64,000 bases of DNA from Eucalyptus grandis (Eukaryota > Streptophyta > Magnoliopsida > Myrtales > Myrtaceae): positions 25,880,940-25,944,939 of the forward strand of contig NC_052621.1 in the NCBI RefSeq assembly GCF_016545825.1, in the 5' to 3' direction. Below are positions 42,176 to 54,700 of this stretch, piece after piece. Below the pieces are notes generated by a model. That model saw nothing but the letters and a program-made list of their open reading frames with translations. It searched no databases and was not told the DNA's origin. The first letter of the stretch is position 1. The number at the start of each line of letters is the position of its first letter. The position numbers and the translations under genes were made by a program.

Positions 42176-43722
42176 GGCGGGCGTTGATGCTTTGGACATG
42201 AAATGGATTGACTGGTTGAAGATGAGTGTCTGTTTGCTTTTTTTGCTTTTGTGTTAGTGTCTTATTTCATGTATAGTTCGTTGCATATCCGACTGCTGTA
42301 TTTTGCTGGAATTTCGTGTACTACTTGAATAAATTGAGCTTTCTTTGTAATAATATTAAAAATCATCGTAAGTCTTACTATCGGGCATGGCATGGTTAGG
42401 TTCGGTCTGTTTTGAATGCGAAAACTAAACCGATTGAAATAATAATACTTGAGAAAAGATAAATTCATTTAAGATTAGAAATCGAACCATACTGAATTTT
42501 CTAATTTTGAATTGTGTTCCTTGGATCAGGCACGTATTTGTTTGGCATTCTCTACCTTTTGTTGCACCTCCAATGCATAAGAATGTAAAGACTGGAACAA
42601 AATTATATAAGAACCAACTCAATCTGCACATTTGGTGTGGCAAATAAATAGATCAAAATAGTAAGCTCTATAATTCAATCTGCTTGGAGAAATTCGAAAA
42701 CTCCACTCCTAACCGAGCTCAATCAAGGATTTCAATTGGATTTAGTCATCGAACCGAAATATGCTCAGCTTCACTCAACACGGTCAACCGCCATCATGGC
42801 AGGCTCAAGCCGAGTGTATGAAGATATTAACATCAAAGATATCAGAAACTAGCCAAGACGTATTTAATCACGTAAGGTCGTGCAAAAGAATATACCTTTT
42901 GTTTAAGCAAATCATCGTTTTTAGTCTCTGAATATACGTCAACAGATTTGCCTACATACTTACTAGTTCTTTCAAGTGCGCTGTACTGTCGATTGCAATC
43001 CAAGAATGACGTGATAAGCTATTTGCCAGACAAGGTCACAGGGCTCATGTATAGGTATCCTCGCCGATGCTTAAGGAAGCGCAAGCGACCAGAGCTTTTC
43101 CGAGGAGATCGAGGTACTGGCGGGGCTTCACCGGCTGCCGACATGACCTCGATTCCGATGGCTTCGAACTACTATCGCTGAATCCGAAGTCTGCTACCAA
43201 AAGCGAGGAGGAGAGAGGAACGGCATGTTGCGATGGAGGCGGCTTCCCTCTACATAGATTCGAGTTAGGCCTCTTTATTCTGGATGTGAAATTTGTCTGA
43301 GGACATGTCTCCTCGTGGACCCTTCTTGGCGGGTCCTCCGAAGGTTACAAAATTGGTGGATTGGTTAAAGACTGGTAACTTGTCAGAGATCGACGGCTAT
43401 CGGAACTGGAAACTTGATCGGCAATCGATTAAATGATGAAAATGGATAAAACGATTAGTTTGGCTAATAAAACGATTAGTTTGTTTTTTTTAGCCAACAC
43501 TTAATCGGAATCACTCTAATATTCTTTTCAATTCCAAAATTAAAACTTAACTGATTCAGAATAGAATCAGACCTTCTAAGGAGTCGACCACACACTTTAA
43601 CACCTCAATATATTTATCAATTGAAGTCAAATAACAAGATATTTCAACATGCTATTGTTGAAGCATGATCACACACAAGATTAGCATTCAAACCGAGTCA
43701 ATATTCACCAATTAATCAAGTC
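42176..43722. other. COPT 3' flank and intergenic DNA
   Basis: The first part is the probable 3' untranslated region. 42780-43330 is the partner of the duplicated block at 38010-38480. No gene recognised. Confidence 0.5.
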
Positions 43723-44031
43723 AAAAGTATCATGCCCCGATCCTCGAACACACACAAATCCCTTACCTTGGTCGATTTATAGCAACGTTCTAGAACGCAT
43801 CGCCAACCCCTTTAATTTTAATATGCATGCGGAAGTAGATAAAAATTTCTATACAATAAATAATGGGATAGAAAAGTAGAAAAATAAGGCTATATTTTCT
43901 CAATTAAAAAAAAAACACAACCACACTTTTATACAAGGCAAGCCTCATAGTATATATTACAATACTATTAACAAGAATCCGATCTATCTCATAACACTTC
44001 ACACTCAGGGTTTGCAAAACGATGTGAGATC

Positions 44032-44155
44032 TCAGTCCTCATCCGGGTCATACTCCGGCTCATCCTCGGGACCCTCCTCGGACTCCTCCTCTAGTTCCTC
44101 ATCAAGGTCCTCCTCTTCGGATTCTTTCTCCTCAGATTCCTCATCAGGGTCCTGA
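44032..44155 (-). pseudogene. Acidic Glu/Asp-rich coding relic
   Basis: About 40 codons on the minus strand, FQDPDEESEEKESEEEDLDE followed by a similar acidic stretch ending EYDPDED and a TGA at 44032-44034. A stop lies about 15 codons upstream. The GAG/GAC bias and clean frame suggest a former coding end rather than chance. Function unknown. Confidence 0.35.
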
Positions 44156-44530
44156 AATGTTGTCCCACAACCGGAATGAGACTATGTCTCAGCAAGTTCT
44201 ACCCCCTAAGACTCGATTAGGAAGTCAATACACCTTAAGACTGCCTAAGCACAACATGAGTTAGAAGACTTATCTTGGCCTCAGTTCCTTCCTGCAAGTC
44301 AGTGTATATATCAGATATACACGAACATTACATCACACCACCCAATCGATTGCGATCGAACTATCGATCAATCAACCTAGTCGATTACATGTCACCACAA
44401 CCATTTCTTGATCGACCCATCTCATACTATTTATAAGTTTAATCAACATCTAAGACTACTCACCCTTGGTTATATATATAGTATATTATCCTATCTCCAT
44501 ATAACATATAGAGTCATCAAGCTGTCAAAT

Positions 44531-45090
44531 CATACCGTCTATCTCGAGATGACAAAGAGAGTCATCGAGCCAGTATATCAATATCATACCGTACTGTCTT
44601 AAGATGATCTATAGAATTATCGAGCTAGTATATCATACCGTATTGTCTCAAGATAACCTGTAGAGTCACCAAGCCAGTAGATCATACCGTCATGTCTCAA
44701 GATGACATATAGAGTCACCGAGCTAGTATACACACAATTTATCATACTGTACTGTCTCAAGATGATCTGTAAAATTATCAAGTCGATAGATCATACCATA
44801 TTGTCTCAAGATAACCTATAGAGTCACCGAGCCGGTAGATCATACCATCTTATCTCAAGATGACATATAGAGTCATCGAGCCGATATACACACAATTTAT
44901 CATACCGTACTGTCTCAAGATGATCTATAGAACTATCGAGCCGATATATCATATTGTACTATCTCAAGATAACTTGTAGAGTCACCGAGCCGGTAGATCA
45001 TATCGTCGTGTATCAAGATGACATATAGAGTCACCAAGCCAGTATACATGCAATTCTCCAAATGACATACAAATTATCGAGCCGTTATAG
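44531..45090. repeat. Higher-order tandem repeat, 158-bp period of three sub-units
   Basis: The motif CATACCGT...TCTCAAGAT recurs at 44531, 44585, 44634, 44683, 44743, 44792, 44841, 44901, 44950 and 44999. Steps from 44585 on are 49, 49, 60, 49, 49, 60, 49 and 49 bases, so a 158-bp trimer is repeated with the same internal order. The 60-base sub-unit carries an extra ACACACAATTTAT. The array lies wholly inside the putative solo LTR. Confidence 0.92.
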
Positions 45091-47235
45091 TTTTTTTTTT
45101 TTTTTTTTTGTTCCGAAGACACTCAATTTTACCCTTTTTATCATTCTTGATAAAAGTACACGTGTGGACACATGATCGACCTTAGCCAAAATACAATAAT
45201 TTCCTTTTTATTCACCCACTTCTTTCAGCAGTACAAAAATATATATATATAGATTTTTGACATTGTAGACCGATGCCCAGTAATTTTCCAATTAATTATC
45301 AAAATTAATTTAATTTAGGAACAAATCCTAAAATCACCAATAAATCAATTCAGCACAAACTAATGCTCAAATAAATAAACGAACTACACCACGATAATCA
45401 GCATAAAATTCCGGTCACCGGTCATTTCGGTTGAATTTCCGGAAAATAAATAAATAAATAAATAAATAATTACAGAAATTAATTATTAAGTAGCAATAAA
45501 TCCAATTTAGGCCCGTAATGCCTAATTGAAAGCCAAGACGAGCACGGAAAATTACTAAGACTCGTACAATAAATAATAGGACGTGTCTACTTGCTAAGTA
45601 CATTAACCATTTGCCTAACATATATAGGTAAATCCTTAATTTAATTATTCTAATATAATCTAACCACCTAATTGCACTTAATTAAATCTAATCAATCCAT
45701 AAGCATCATTAGCATACTAATAAGTGATTAATGAACTAAACTCACCCGTTTAACAATCCGTTCGGATCGAAACGTCGGGAACGACGGGGGACGTTTTTCT
45801 CCAAAGCGGGCCTAAGATCCGAAACCCGAAACACCTCCAAAGCGAGCCTACAAGCAGTTGTGATACCCACAAAAACCCTCTCTATTTTGGCTGCAAAAAC
45901 AAAAGAAAACTAGCTGAAATGGGCTGCAATGACCGGTGGAGACTTCGGTAGCTTGAAAGAGCGGTCTATGGTGGTCGAACAGCCTCTGGCGGTTTTCCAC
46001 AGCCCCTCATGGCTGCTGGACAATCCCTCAAACACACGAATAGGGGCTGCTGGACGGTGGTAAGGCGAGAGGGAGACGGTAGCGCGGTAAGGGCGACGAC
46101 GCGCGGGCGGTGGCGCGCATGAACGGCGACGGCGTGGCATGCGGTGTGGAGGAGCCGCTCGGTTTCTCTTCCTTTGGTTGCTAGTGTCGCACAGGGCAAA
46201 AGGAGAGAGAGAGAGAGGTCTTGGACGGTGGAATGAGAGAGAGTGAGGGAGAGGATGAGGGAGAGAGAGATGGAGGGCCCCCTTGGCTTGATTTTTCCAC
46301 ATTTTTGTCTTCCAAAGACTTGCCCATCAAGCCAACATCCCTTGGTTGTCATTGATCCACCAACACACTTCTCACAACTCATGAAGTGGTCCATTTTGGC
46401 TAGGAGGAGGGGGAGCTACGAATTTGGCATAATCTATCTTCTATTGGACACTTGATTCACTTCAATTCAAGCTCATTTGGCATTTACAATTTCAATTGAT
46501 ACCTCAATGCTTCAATTGATACTTTTCCTCACCCAAGAATCCATCTTGCATCTCAATTTTGTGACAAAAAATAATCCATTGCCTTAATTGAACAAAAACA
46601 ATCCTATGCCCACTTTTTCCCAAAAAATCTCGGGTTACAGAAAAACCTTCTGAAACTGAGTCGATGCTCCTAGAATTTATTGTGACATGACAAAATCTTC
46701 AATTTCTGAAATCGGACTTGAATTCACAGTTAATTTCCATTTGACGTGTTTTTAGCGTGAAGACTACCGGGTAATTTTCAGAGATTTTTAGTGCAAATGA
46801 CCCATTGTCGATTTTCTTCAAGACACAATGAACCCACTCGACACATTGGCGACTCTCGATTGTTGTGAAAATCTCGAGAATTCAAATACGGACACAAGGT
46901 ACCAAAATGACAAAGAAATCAAATTAGTGCATGTCAACGAGAATTTTTCAATTTAGTGGAGTCACCCACGATCAGCCACACATTTCTGTTGAACCGACAT
47001 ATCTCTTATCTCAATTCGAGTTTTAACTGTGCCGTAATGGCCTCTAAAGATAAGCACGGTCGGTAAGCCAATTTCTGGTCGAATTCTCAAGTCTATTGCA
47101 TTAAAATTTTTTAATGGCTTTCCTAGATAATCTAGTTAGCTCTAGAGTGATCAGCTTGAGAACAGCCGTATAGGCACGTCAGTGAAATGCCCAATTTATT
47201 CAATATAAAACATGACTGAAAATCTAGGATGTCAC
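45091..47235. other. Remaining solo-LTR sequence
   Basis: No gene. Low-complexity frames at 45910-46394 (minus) come from GA/CT-rich and GC-rich sequence near 46060-46280. Confidence 0.5.
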
Positions 47236-47241
47236 AAAAAG

Positions 47242-47961
47242 TACTAAATAGATCAATCAATCTTAGCCTCTAGAGTTTCACTTACCATTAGATTCGTTAA
47301 ATGGGTGGATCGAGTTGGATTTGAGTCAAGTCATAAATGGTCCAATTTTAAATCGATTTATTTAACCCGTTTATGACTCATTTATTATAGTGTAAATTTT
47401 TTTACCTATACCCGACCTTGACCCATTTAACTAAACCTAAGAAAATTTATTTCTTATGATTTTTTTTTTTAAAATTCATTGCTAAAATGATTTTATGCAA
47501 CACAAATTTAATGGACAATTTTTATAATTTTTTTAAAATATATATTTTTAATTATTTTTTATTTTAAAATTTTGAATTTTTAAGAATATAATTTTTAATT
47601 TTCTTTTTCTTTTTCTTTTTTCTTTTTTGTTTTTCTTCTTCTTCGACTAGTCACTGGCTATGATGACGACCGGCGACCGACCACAGGCGAGCCTCGACTG
47701 ACACCAATGAGCTCGAGGCTCACCAAATTGGCAAAGCCTCAAGCCTCACCAACATCCGGTGAGCTCGAGCCTCGATCGACATCTCGAGCTCGAGATCACC
47801 CCTCATCAGATCCAGCTAGCTTAAGGCTTGCCAGATTGGTGAGCCTCGTCCCACCCTACCTCATTCGCAACGAGGCACCACGGGACATTGATTGCTTGAG
47901 CCCCGTGTCCATCCCTAGCATCTATGATTTGACACCATGCGAGTGATTTGACGAGATCTTA
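47242..47961. other. Repeat-derived intergenic DNA
   Basis: AT-rich arm followed by a GC-rich patch (47640-47890) with GCCTCGA/GAGCTCGAGGC words, like the cores of MITEs elsewhere in the window. Element ends not resolved. Confidence 0.4.
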
Positions 47962-49622
47962 TTTTCAACTATTGAATCTCAAGACGTTTTTGCTATCTTA
48001 AATTATCTTTTTACATGCCTTTGCCGCTCTCCATTAGGGAGTTAAGTTGATGTCTCTAGACTTGTTTCAAGAAAAGAATATGGCATTTTAAAATGCGTGA
48101 TGAGATGTAATAAGTGTTCTATTATAATTTTTCTAACAATCATATAAGTGTCAACTTTTAAAATTGTTCACTTAAGTTACATTTAATTGCCTTAGCCTGA
48201 AAATCCTCTAAGACGTACTATGACTTGTCAGAGAGATGACAATGAAAATATTTTAAAGCAATGTCCTTCAAGTTTTTTTCTTGCCCCCAATTTGAGAATT
48301 CGGGACTAATCATGTTGTCAATTCAAACCTTAATTACTCTTGTCAGTCGTGTCAAAATCAATGATTCAATTTGGACACCACCCTAGTTGCCCTCCACCGC
48401 CCTCTTTGCTTAGACCGCTATCACCGCCCCCATCATCGTTATCATCTTTCTCTCCCTCCCACCCTCAGCACTCATCACTCTTCCCCACACAACTGGTGTT
48501 GATTTGAAACCTTCCGATGAAGCCCGCGTTCAATTTCATCAACACCTTCCTTATCATGCAATGAGACGGACACCTCATTATCGTATAATCCGTTCTAGTT
48601 GAAACAGGAAATTGGGGCTAGGATTTTTTTGGAAGAAAAACTAAACATAATTTCTCACTTCAGGTAAAGATTTTGGCTTTATGGTTTGGTTTATGGAGTA
48701 AATTGGACCTAATTTATCAATTTTGGGCAAATTTAAGTTGCCAAACAATGTCATGTGATCCATATATTGAGTGTTAACAACTCTAATGAATAACTTTAGA
48801 TTATTCATTCTAAAATAATACTACATGTGAATTTTTGATGATGTAAGAGACTAATGTCATGTGAAAATGACAATTTTTGTTGCACTTATAAGGTTATCGC
48901 ACCAAGTACGTACTGTATGAAACTTGTGGCAGTAATATTATCCTTTTCTCTTTTATTTGAACAGTGTTATTAGCCTTTCTCATACCAAGAGGGGAGAGTA
49001 GCTTTCTTGGTGGTATGAGATGGTAAATGGGTTGAAGTAGCTTATCTATTGAAACCCATCTTAAAATAAAGTCCGAATTCATTCCTCAATCAGTTGTGTA
49101 CAAATTCATCTCATATAGCGTTAAGCAAATTTGACGCCAAACTTATCTTTTGAAATCTCTATTTCATGTGATACCTAGTTATTCCGTCCAAACTTTCTAC
49201 CTTTGGGACTAACTATGTCAATTGACAAAGATCAAAATTTGCACAATTTTATGATTCTATCAAGTCTTACCGATTTCAGCATCTTAAACCCCGACTGCTT
49301 AGAGCAATTTTACAAATCATCGAGGCTATTTAACAAATTTTGGATCCTTCTGAAAAAAAAAATCATAGTTTTAATAAGGGAAAATTCCAAAAAAGCCAAT
49401 CTAGGACCTTCTCCATCCAAAAAAAGGCTCCAATGCTCATTGTATACTAAAAACAGAACCACTTGGCACGAATAAACCCGAGAAACAGAGACAGATCACT
49501 TTGCTGGGCTCCAACAGCTACAACCCAACAGTTATTCATCGACGCAATGGAAACCATATAACCCAAAGTATGTTACGGCCCAAGCTATATTTATAAAGGC
49601 CAATAATAGAGAAGCAAATCAT

Positions 49623-49629
49623 TTAGACT
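49623..49629 (-). terminator. Plant snRNA 3' box, copy 1
   Basis: Just after the RNA the minus strand reads CAAGTCCAGTCTAAATG, matching the plant Pol II snRNA 3'-end signal CA(n)AGTNNAA. Confidence 0.75.
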
Positions 49630-49637
49630 GGACTTGG

Positions 49638-49833
49638 GTGGGGTGCGCCAGGCAAGGACTATAGTGCAACGGCCGAGCGACGCGCGAGAGGCCCAGTAGC
49701 AAGCTACTGTGGCGGCCTCTCGCCCTCAAAAAATTAATTTAATATCATGTGGACCGATGGCCCACGTATCAGATATTAAACTGATAAGAACAGATACTAC
49801 ACTTGATCTTAGCCAAAAGGCCGAGAAAGGTAT
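49638..49833 (-). ncRNA. U2: U2 spliceosomal snRNA, copy 1
   Basis: About 196 nt. The 5' end ATACCTTTCTCGGCCTTTTG is the conserved U2 start. The branch-point pairing sequence GTAGTA is at 49795-49800. The Sm site AATTTTTTG is at 49727-49735. A hairpin (GCGAGAGGCC paired with GGCCTCTCGC) and the terminal CTTGCCTGGCGCACCCC complete the RNA. U2 pairs with the intron branch site in the pre-spliceosome. The 3' end is set by comparison with plant U2 and may be off by a few bases. Copy 1 keeps a better-paired hairpin and the usual terminal sequence, so it looks functional. Confidence 0.96.
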
Positions 49834-49898
49834 GCTTTGTTCAGTGGCCTCGCCTCCTCCTTTGTTCCCTGCTCTGCTCCGTGATTCCTTAATTACGC

Positions 49899-49909
49899 CG
49901 ATGTGGGAC
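49899..49909 (-). promoter_or_regulatory. Plant snRNA upstream sequence element (USE), copy 1
   Basis: The minus strand reads GTCCCACATCG, an exact match to the plant USE consensus RTCCCACATCG, at -66 to -76 from the U2 start. No clear TATA box is seen at -30, where the sequence is GGGAACAAAGG. Confidence 0.9.
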
Positions 49910-49999
49910 TCCTTTACACTGTTTCTCTTCGCCAAAAAAAAGAAAGAACAATGGCAGACTTGGAAGACTCCTGAAAACCTCCGGTGGAGAGTTGAGATG

Positions 50000-52266
50000 A
50001 TAGACGATTGGAACAGATTCAAATATGGCGGATTTTGGTTTAGAGTTCGAATCCCATTATAAGAAAGTTTCTGCTGTCGCTGGGCTTGGCTCAGAGAAAG
50101 CAATTGATCTGTGTTGTGTGTTTGTCAGTTGGTGGGGATTGAATACCAGTCCATTTACGAGGCAGAGAACAATCGAAAACTTGAAAATTAGAAACTTGGT
50201 GTCAAGCGAGAATCCACGGTCCTATCACTCTTGCTCTTTCGTTGGTACCCATGTGAAAGAACCCCACAGATGGTAAATACCACTCTATATATGAATAAGC
50301 AAAGCCCGATTAAACTGAATTGGAGTTCAACCGTTTTGTATTTAACGAGGACAGCAGTGCAAGAAACAGGTGCTCCATAGGTTACGTATTTTTGAAGCAC
50401 GAACTGGTACAGTAATAATGTTGATTCAAAGCTAACAGCCCAGTTTTCAAGACTGAAAGTTCCGAGGATTGCCAGTGCACGGACGCGGTGTTCTCTGTTG
50501 AAAGCCTCAATCATGCTCCAGTTTCATCTTCCTCCGAGTCCAGCGTTGCCGCAGGTGACAATTTCTCAGCAAGGAAGGCCTCCATAAATGGGCTCTCTGT
50601 GGTTTTAAAGCCCTTACAACTCGAAGATAGCCACATATACCCTGTTAATCGACAGGGAACAGGGTATAAAATTGAGGTCGCATGAACAATGGTTAAGACT
50701 TGGAGACATTTCTGCCATCTTATGCTATTTCTACATGCCTTTGCTACTAATCCACGAAGGGGCAAAGCCTCTCTGTATTCTCAAGGTTGGCTTATACCCA
50801 CGAGGGAAGAAGCATGCGCTTGCGTTTTTAAGCTTGTGCCTTTAGAAAGCGTCAAACGGTTCGTAGGATTCTGATTCTTGGCTTCGGTTGTTTTTGCTAC
50901 TCTGACGGAGATTTGACTCCAAACAAAGTCTCTTCTGTGGTTAATGCTCTTGCCACTCCAGTCATCTATCATTCCAGAAAATGGTTGAAACTTCTTTCTA
51001 CGCTAAGGTACAGATTCCATAATTTTAAAGAACGCCTACCTAGAAGCAACAGTTCTTAGACTCAATATTTTAGGAGCTTCCTCAGTTGAAAAAACCCCTC
51101 CAAAAATAAGCGTATGCCATTGATTGTGGCAAGCACACGGTATTCTTTAGTAAAAGGCGAAAGAATAGTTCGCTCTGTGCTTACCACATGGCTGCGTGAG
51201 CTTTCCTAGGAGATGACCTGTTGTTTTGTGAATGGCTTTGTTGCCATGTCCTTGCCTTTTTTCCTATGTGGGACGTTCAAACTGTTCGTATTGCCCCCGC
51301 TGGTGGAATCATCTTGGAACATTGGAGCGGAGCACTTCATATATTTAACTTATACCCGCACCTATTGGTTTCTAAAACGGGAGCTAAGATCAGAAACCAT
51401 GGTTATAAATCGATAAGATCATATTGACGGTGAGTATAGGAAACGAAATGGTAGTCCCCATTTACTTTGAGTGGGGTTTGCGCGTTCGGAAACACAGAGC
51501 TTTCAGATCCAAGGTGAGTCCTCAATTTTCAGAGAAGAGATTGAGTGTAATATAAAGCTGTAAGATCTAAAGGTGGGCCTGCCGCGAATTTGCAGAGTCT
51601 TCACACCAGCAGAAGAAACTCGGTTTCTTGCAGGACAGTTAAGATTTGCAAGAGACTTAAGGAACTAGGAAATCAACTGAATTGTATCCAGAACCTCCTC
51701 CTACAATAAATTTTCGACAAGAGTTTTGCCGAAGCCCTTCCAAGAGTGGTAAGGATTCAGACACAATAAAATTCGCATCAAGCTTGGTTAAAGAGCGGAA
51801 CTTCTGTATGTCGGAGTCATTTTTGCCATCTTATGTCATCTGGACATGACATGCCTTAGCTATACTCCAAAATTGGGAACAAACAATTTACACACTGAAG
51901 TTGGGCTCACTCATCATCGCAGCGCAGTCTTCAAATTTTAAAATTCAATGAATCAAAACTAAATACTCCATTACATCCTCCCATGGACTTTGCTGCTTGA
52001 AATTCACAGCTAAAGGTTGCCCAATTTCTGTTGAAGGTTTCTGCTTCATCAAGTAGCGGAGTCGGTTGAAGAAAACAAAAAATTAGTGCAGAGGCAATGC
52101 ACAAACTTGACGCCTCCAGTCCATTCACAAGTTTCTATGAAGTGTCCATACCCATGGTGAGAAGAGATAACAGAGCTAGCACCTATTCAAACAAGATTTG
52201 CATCACTTGAAAGGTGAAACATCTGCAGTATCACAAACCACCTCAAAGAAAGCACTTGCGCTGCAT
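50000..52266. other. Duplicated non-coding sequence around a repeated motif
   Basis: A motif like GACATTTYTGCCATCTTATG...ACATGCCTT occurs near 47985, 50705, 51820 and 52540, and again in copy 2 near 60470 and 61610. No known repeat or gene was recognised. No open frame is shared by the two copies. Confidence 0.4.
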
Positions 52267-53559
52267 CACAAACCACCTCAAAGAAAGCTTGAGGCCACCT
52301 GCAGCATCGCTCTAGGCTAGCGAGGGCCGACCCCGCAAGGTCGGGCCTCGCCCCACCACTGAAGTTCGTTGGCCGTCACCTCTGGTCGGTCACTGAGATT
52401 CAGCGATAGGCTGGAGGAAAGAGGAGAAGAAGGAAAAAGAAAAAACAATTTGAAAAAATATTAAAATATTATTAAAAATTATCCATGTCAACATTGGTCA
52501 TGCCACGTCAACCGACGTTTTCAACTATTGATCTCAAGATGTTTTTGCTGTCTTAAATTATCTTTACATGCCTTTGCCGCTCTCCATCAGGGGGTTAAGT
52601 TGATGTATCTAGACCGAAGGTTGGGTTACAATCCACAAGGGAAAAAGCCTGTACCTAGACTTGTTTCAAGAAAAGAAAACGAGGTTTTAAAACCCGTAAT
52701 GAGAGATAATAAGTGTTCACTTCGATGTTCTAATTTTTCTAATAATCATATAAGTGTTAACTTTTAAAAATGTTCACTTGAGTTACATTTAATTGCCTTA
52801 CCCTAAAAATCCTCTAAGATGTACTATGACTCGTAAGAGAGATGTCAACAAAAATATTTTAAAGTAATGTTCTTCAAGCTTTTTCTTGCCCCCAATTTGA
52901 GAATTTGGGACTAGTCATGTTGTCAATTCAAACCTTAATTACTCTCGTTAGTCATGTCAAAATCAATGATTCACTTTGGACACCACCTTAGCTACCCTCC
53001 GATGTCCTCTTTGCTTGGACCGCTATCACCGCCCCCATCACATTATCATCTCTCTCCCTCCCACCCTCAGCATCCATCGCTCCTCCCCACACAATCGGTA
53101 TTGATTTCAAAGGGCATGCATGGTTGTGTTTATTTTTTATGTTTATGAACAAAAATTTTGTTTTTTTGTTCTCGGGAAAAAAAAAAGAACAAAACGCGTT
53201 TGTTTGTATTTTTGTTCAAAATCTTTTTTTTTTTTTGTTCCGGAACAAAATTGGAACGAAAATAAGGTTTGAGAAACACTTTTGAAGGCCCGAAAAGAAC
53301 AAAAACACAAAAATCTTGTTTATTTTTTGTTTCTCGCTTTTGTGCCCTGTGCCCTCTCAAGTCCCTCCTTTTCCGACGTCTCTCACAAGTTCCACCGTTG
53401 AGCGATCCGGCGCCTCCCAACTCGTCATTCTCTCCGACGCTAACAGCTGCTGCTCCTTCACCGGCTAAAGCTTATGATTCAAGGTAAGTTTCATCCTTCA
53501 CCGGCTACTGCTCCTCCTTCACCATTTGACAAGGGCTTCGGCGAGAGCCAGCCCTCACA

Positions 53560-54080
53560 GATTTGGGCAATGGCTACTCGGGGCTTGAGCACAACAGCTC
53601 GCTCGAGCCAGCGCTTGCCCAAATCTACGAGACGCTCACTTGAGCGAGCCCTCGTGCTCGAGCCCCAGCGAGCGTTGCTCACCCAAATCTGCGGCAGCGT
53701 CTGCTCGCTCGAGCAAGCGGAGCGAGTAGAGCAGCGACGACTGCTCGAGGCTCGAGCGCGACGGCTCGCTCGAGCCAGCACTTGCCCAAATATGAAAAGC
53801 TCGCTCGAGCCAGCACTTGCCCAAATATGAAAAGCTCGCTCAAGCGAGCATCGCGAGCTACTCACTTTCCTCGCTCGAGTGAGCATCTGCTCTACTCACT
53901 TTCCTCACTCGAGTGAGCATCGTTGCTTTGCTTGCTTGAGCGAGCATCGCAAGCGGAGCAGCAACGCTCGGCTCGCGAGAGTAGTTCGTTGCTTTGCTCA
54001 CTCGAGCGAGCGCCACTGCTTTGCTCGCTCGAGCAAGCATCGCGAGCAGAGCAGCAACGCTCTGCTCGCTCAAGCGACCC
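53560..54080. repeat. Cluster of CTCGAGCGAGC palindromic units
   Basis: Dozens of degenerate CTCGCTCGAGCGAGC-type units, many self-complementary, in about 520 bases of the transposon's left part. GC-rich low-complexity cores also fill the related MITEs. Frames here are Arg/Ser/Leu-rich artefacts. Confidence 0.75.
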
Positions 54081-54700
54081 GGCGGTAAATTTCTTTAGAC
54101 AATGCTGAGGAACTATAAGCTCATCCAAAATCACCATGAGAGCTATCTTTTTGACAGGGAGGGACTCTAATTGAGAAACTTACAAAGGTAGGAGCCACTT
54201 TGGAGAACTTCTTTCTGTGTTTGAAGGTAAGAACCAAGGGTAATGCTGCCTTGTGTTAGATGAATTTCATGGTTGCATATTATATCTAGCATTACAATGA
54301 AATGCTCAGGCTGATCATTTGGATTTCACAGCTCAAAGACAGGTTGGAGAGAGTAGTTGTTTAGGTTCATTTGGAGCAAGATTGAACTTTTCACATTTCC
54401 TTTTATTGTAGTGTTTGAAATATGACCTATATTTTGACATGGTAGGTTTCTCACAATGCTCTTTATTTTATTTTGAGCATTCTGTTTCATTGATCATTGA
54501 TAGTCATAGTACTATGTAGTTCTTGTAGCTCAAAATGCAACTTATGATCTGTTTTATACAAGTTAGTTCAAGAATTGTCAATTTTGTCATTATAGTCTTC
54601 TCCGCTTGCATCTCTTGAGAATGATTTTGTGTATGGCATGTATAATTATGTTATTGATTTAACTCATAACTCATATGCTGCTCAACCGGTCAAAGATTAA

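Larger units (their letters stand above)
43728..47236 (-). mobile_element. Putative solo LTR, about 3.5 kb
   Basis: The exact 5-bp sequence AAAAG flanks the element (43723-43727 and 47237-47241). On the minus strand it starts TGTGACATCCTAGATTTTCA and ends with GGGGCATGATA, imperfect inverted termini of the type seen in large plant gypsy LTRs. The plus-strand left end is TATC rather than TG, so one terminus has decayed. No gag or pol similarity lies inside, which fits a recombination product. The interior holds an acidic coding relic and a higher-order tandem repeat. The lineage is not determined. Confidence 0.6.
47962..52266. repeat. Segmental tandem duplication, copy 1
   Basis: Starts at TTTTCAACTATTGA and ends at GCACTTGCGCTGCA; collinear with 52518-62059. 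Carries a U2 snRNA gene. Holds the empty site (AAA, 48507-48509) for the Harbinger element present in copy 2. Frames in 50000-51420 are not kept between the copies. Confidence 0.9.

Noticed and set aside
44531..45090. CRISPR-like regularly spaced repeat
   Set aside because: A contiguous tandem array in a plant transposon; no unique spacers or cas genes.
45910..46394. 130- and 142-codon minus-strand frames
   Set aside because: Built on CT/GA-rich and GC-rich repeats inside the putative solo LTR.
50025..50062. Possible exon-like GC content after U2 copy 1
   Set aside because: No splice-bounded frame conserved in the second copy.
53474..54137. Arg/Ser/Leu-rich frames on both strands
   Set aside because: Generated by CTCGAGCGAGC repeats in the Harbinger element.
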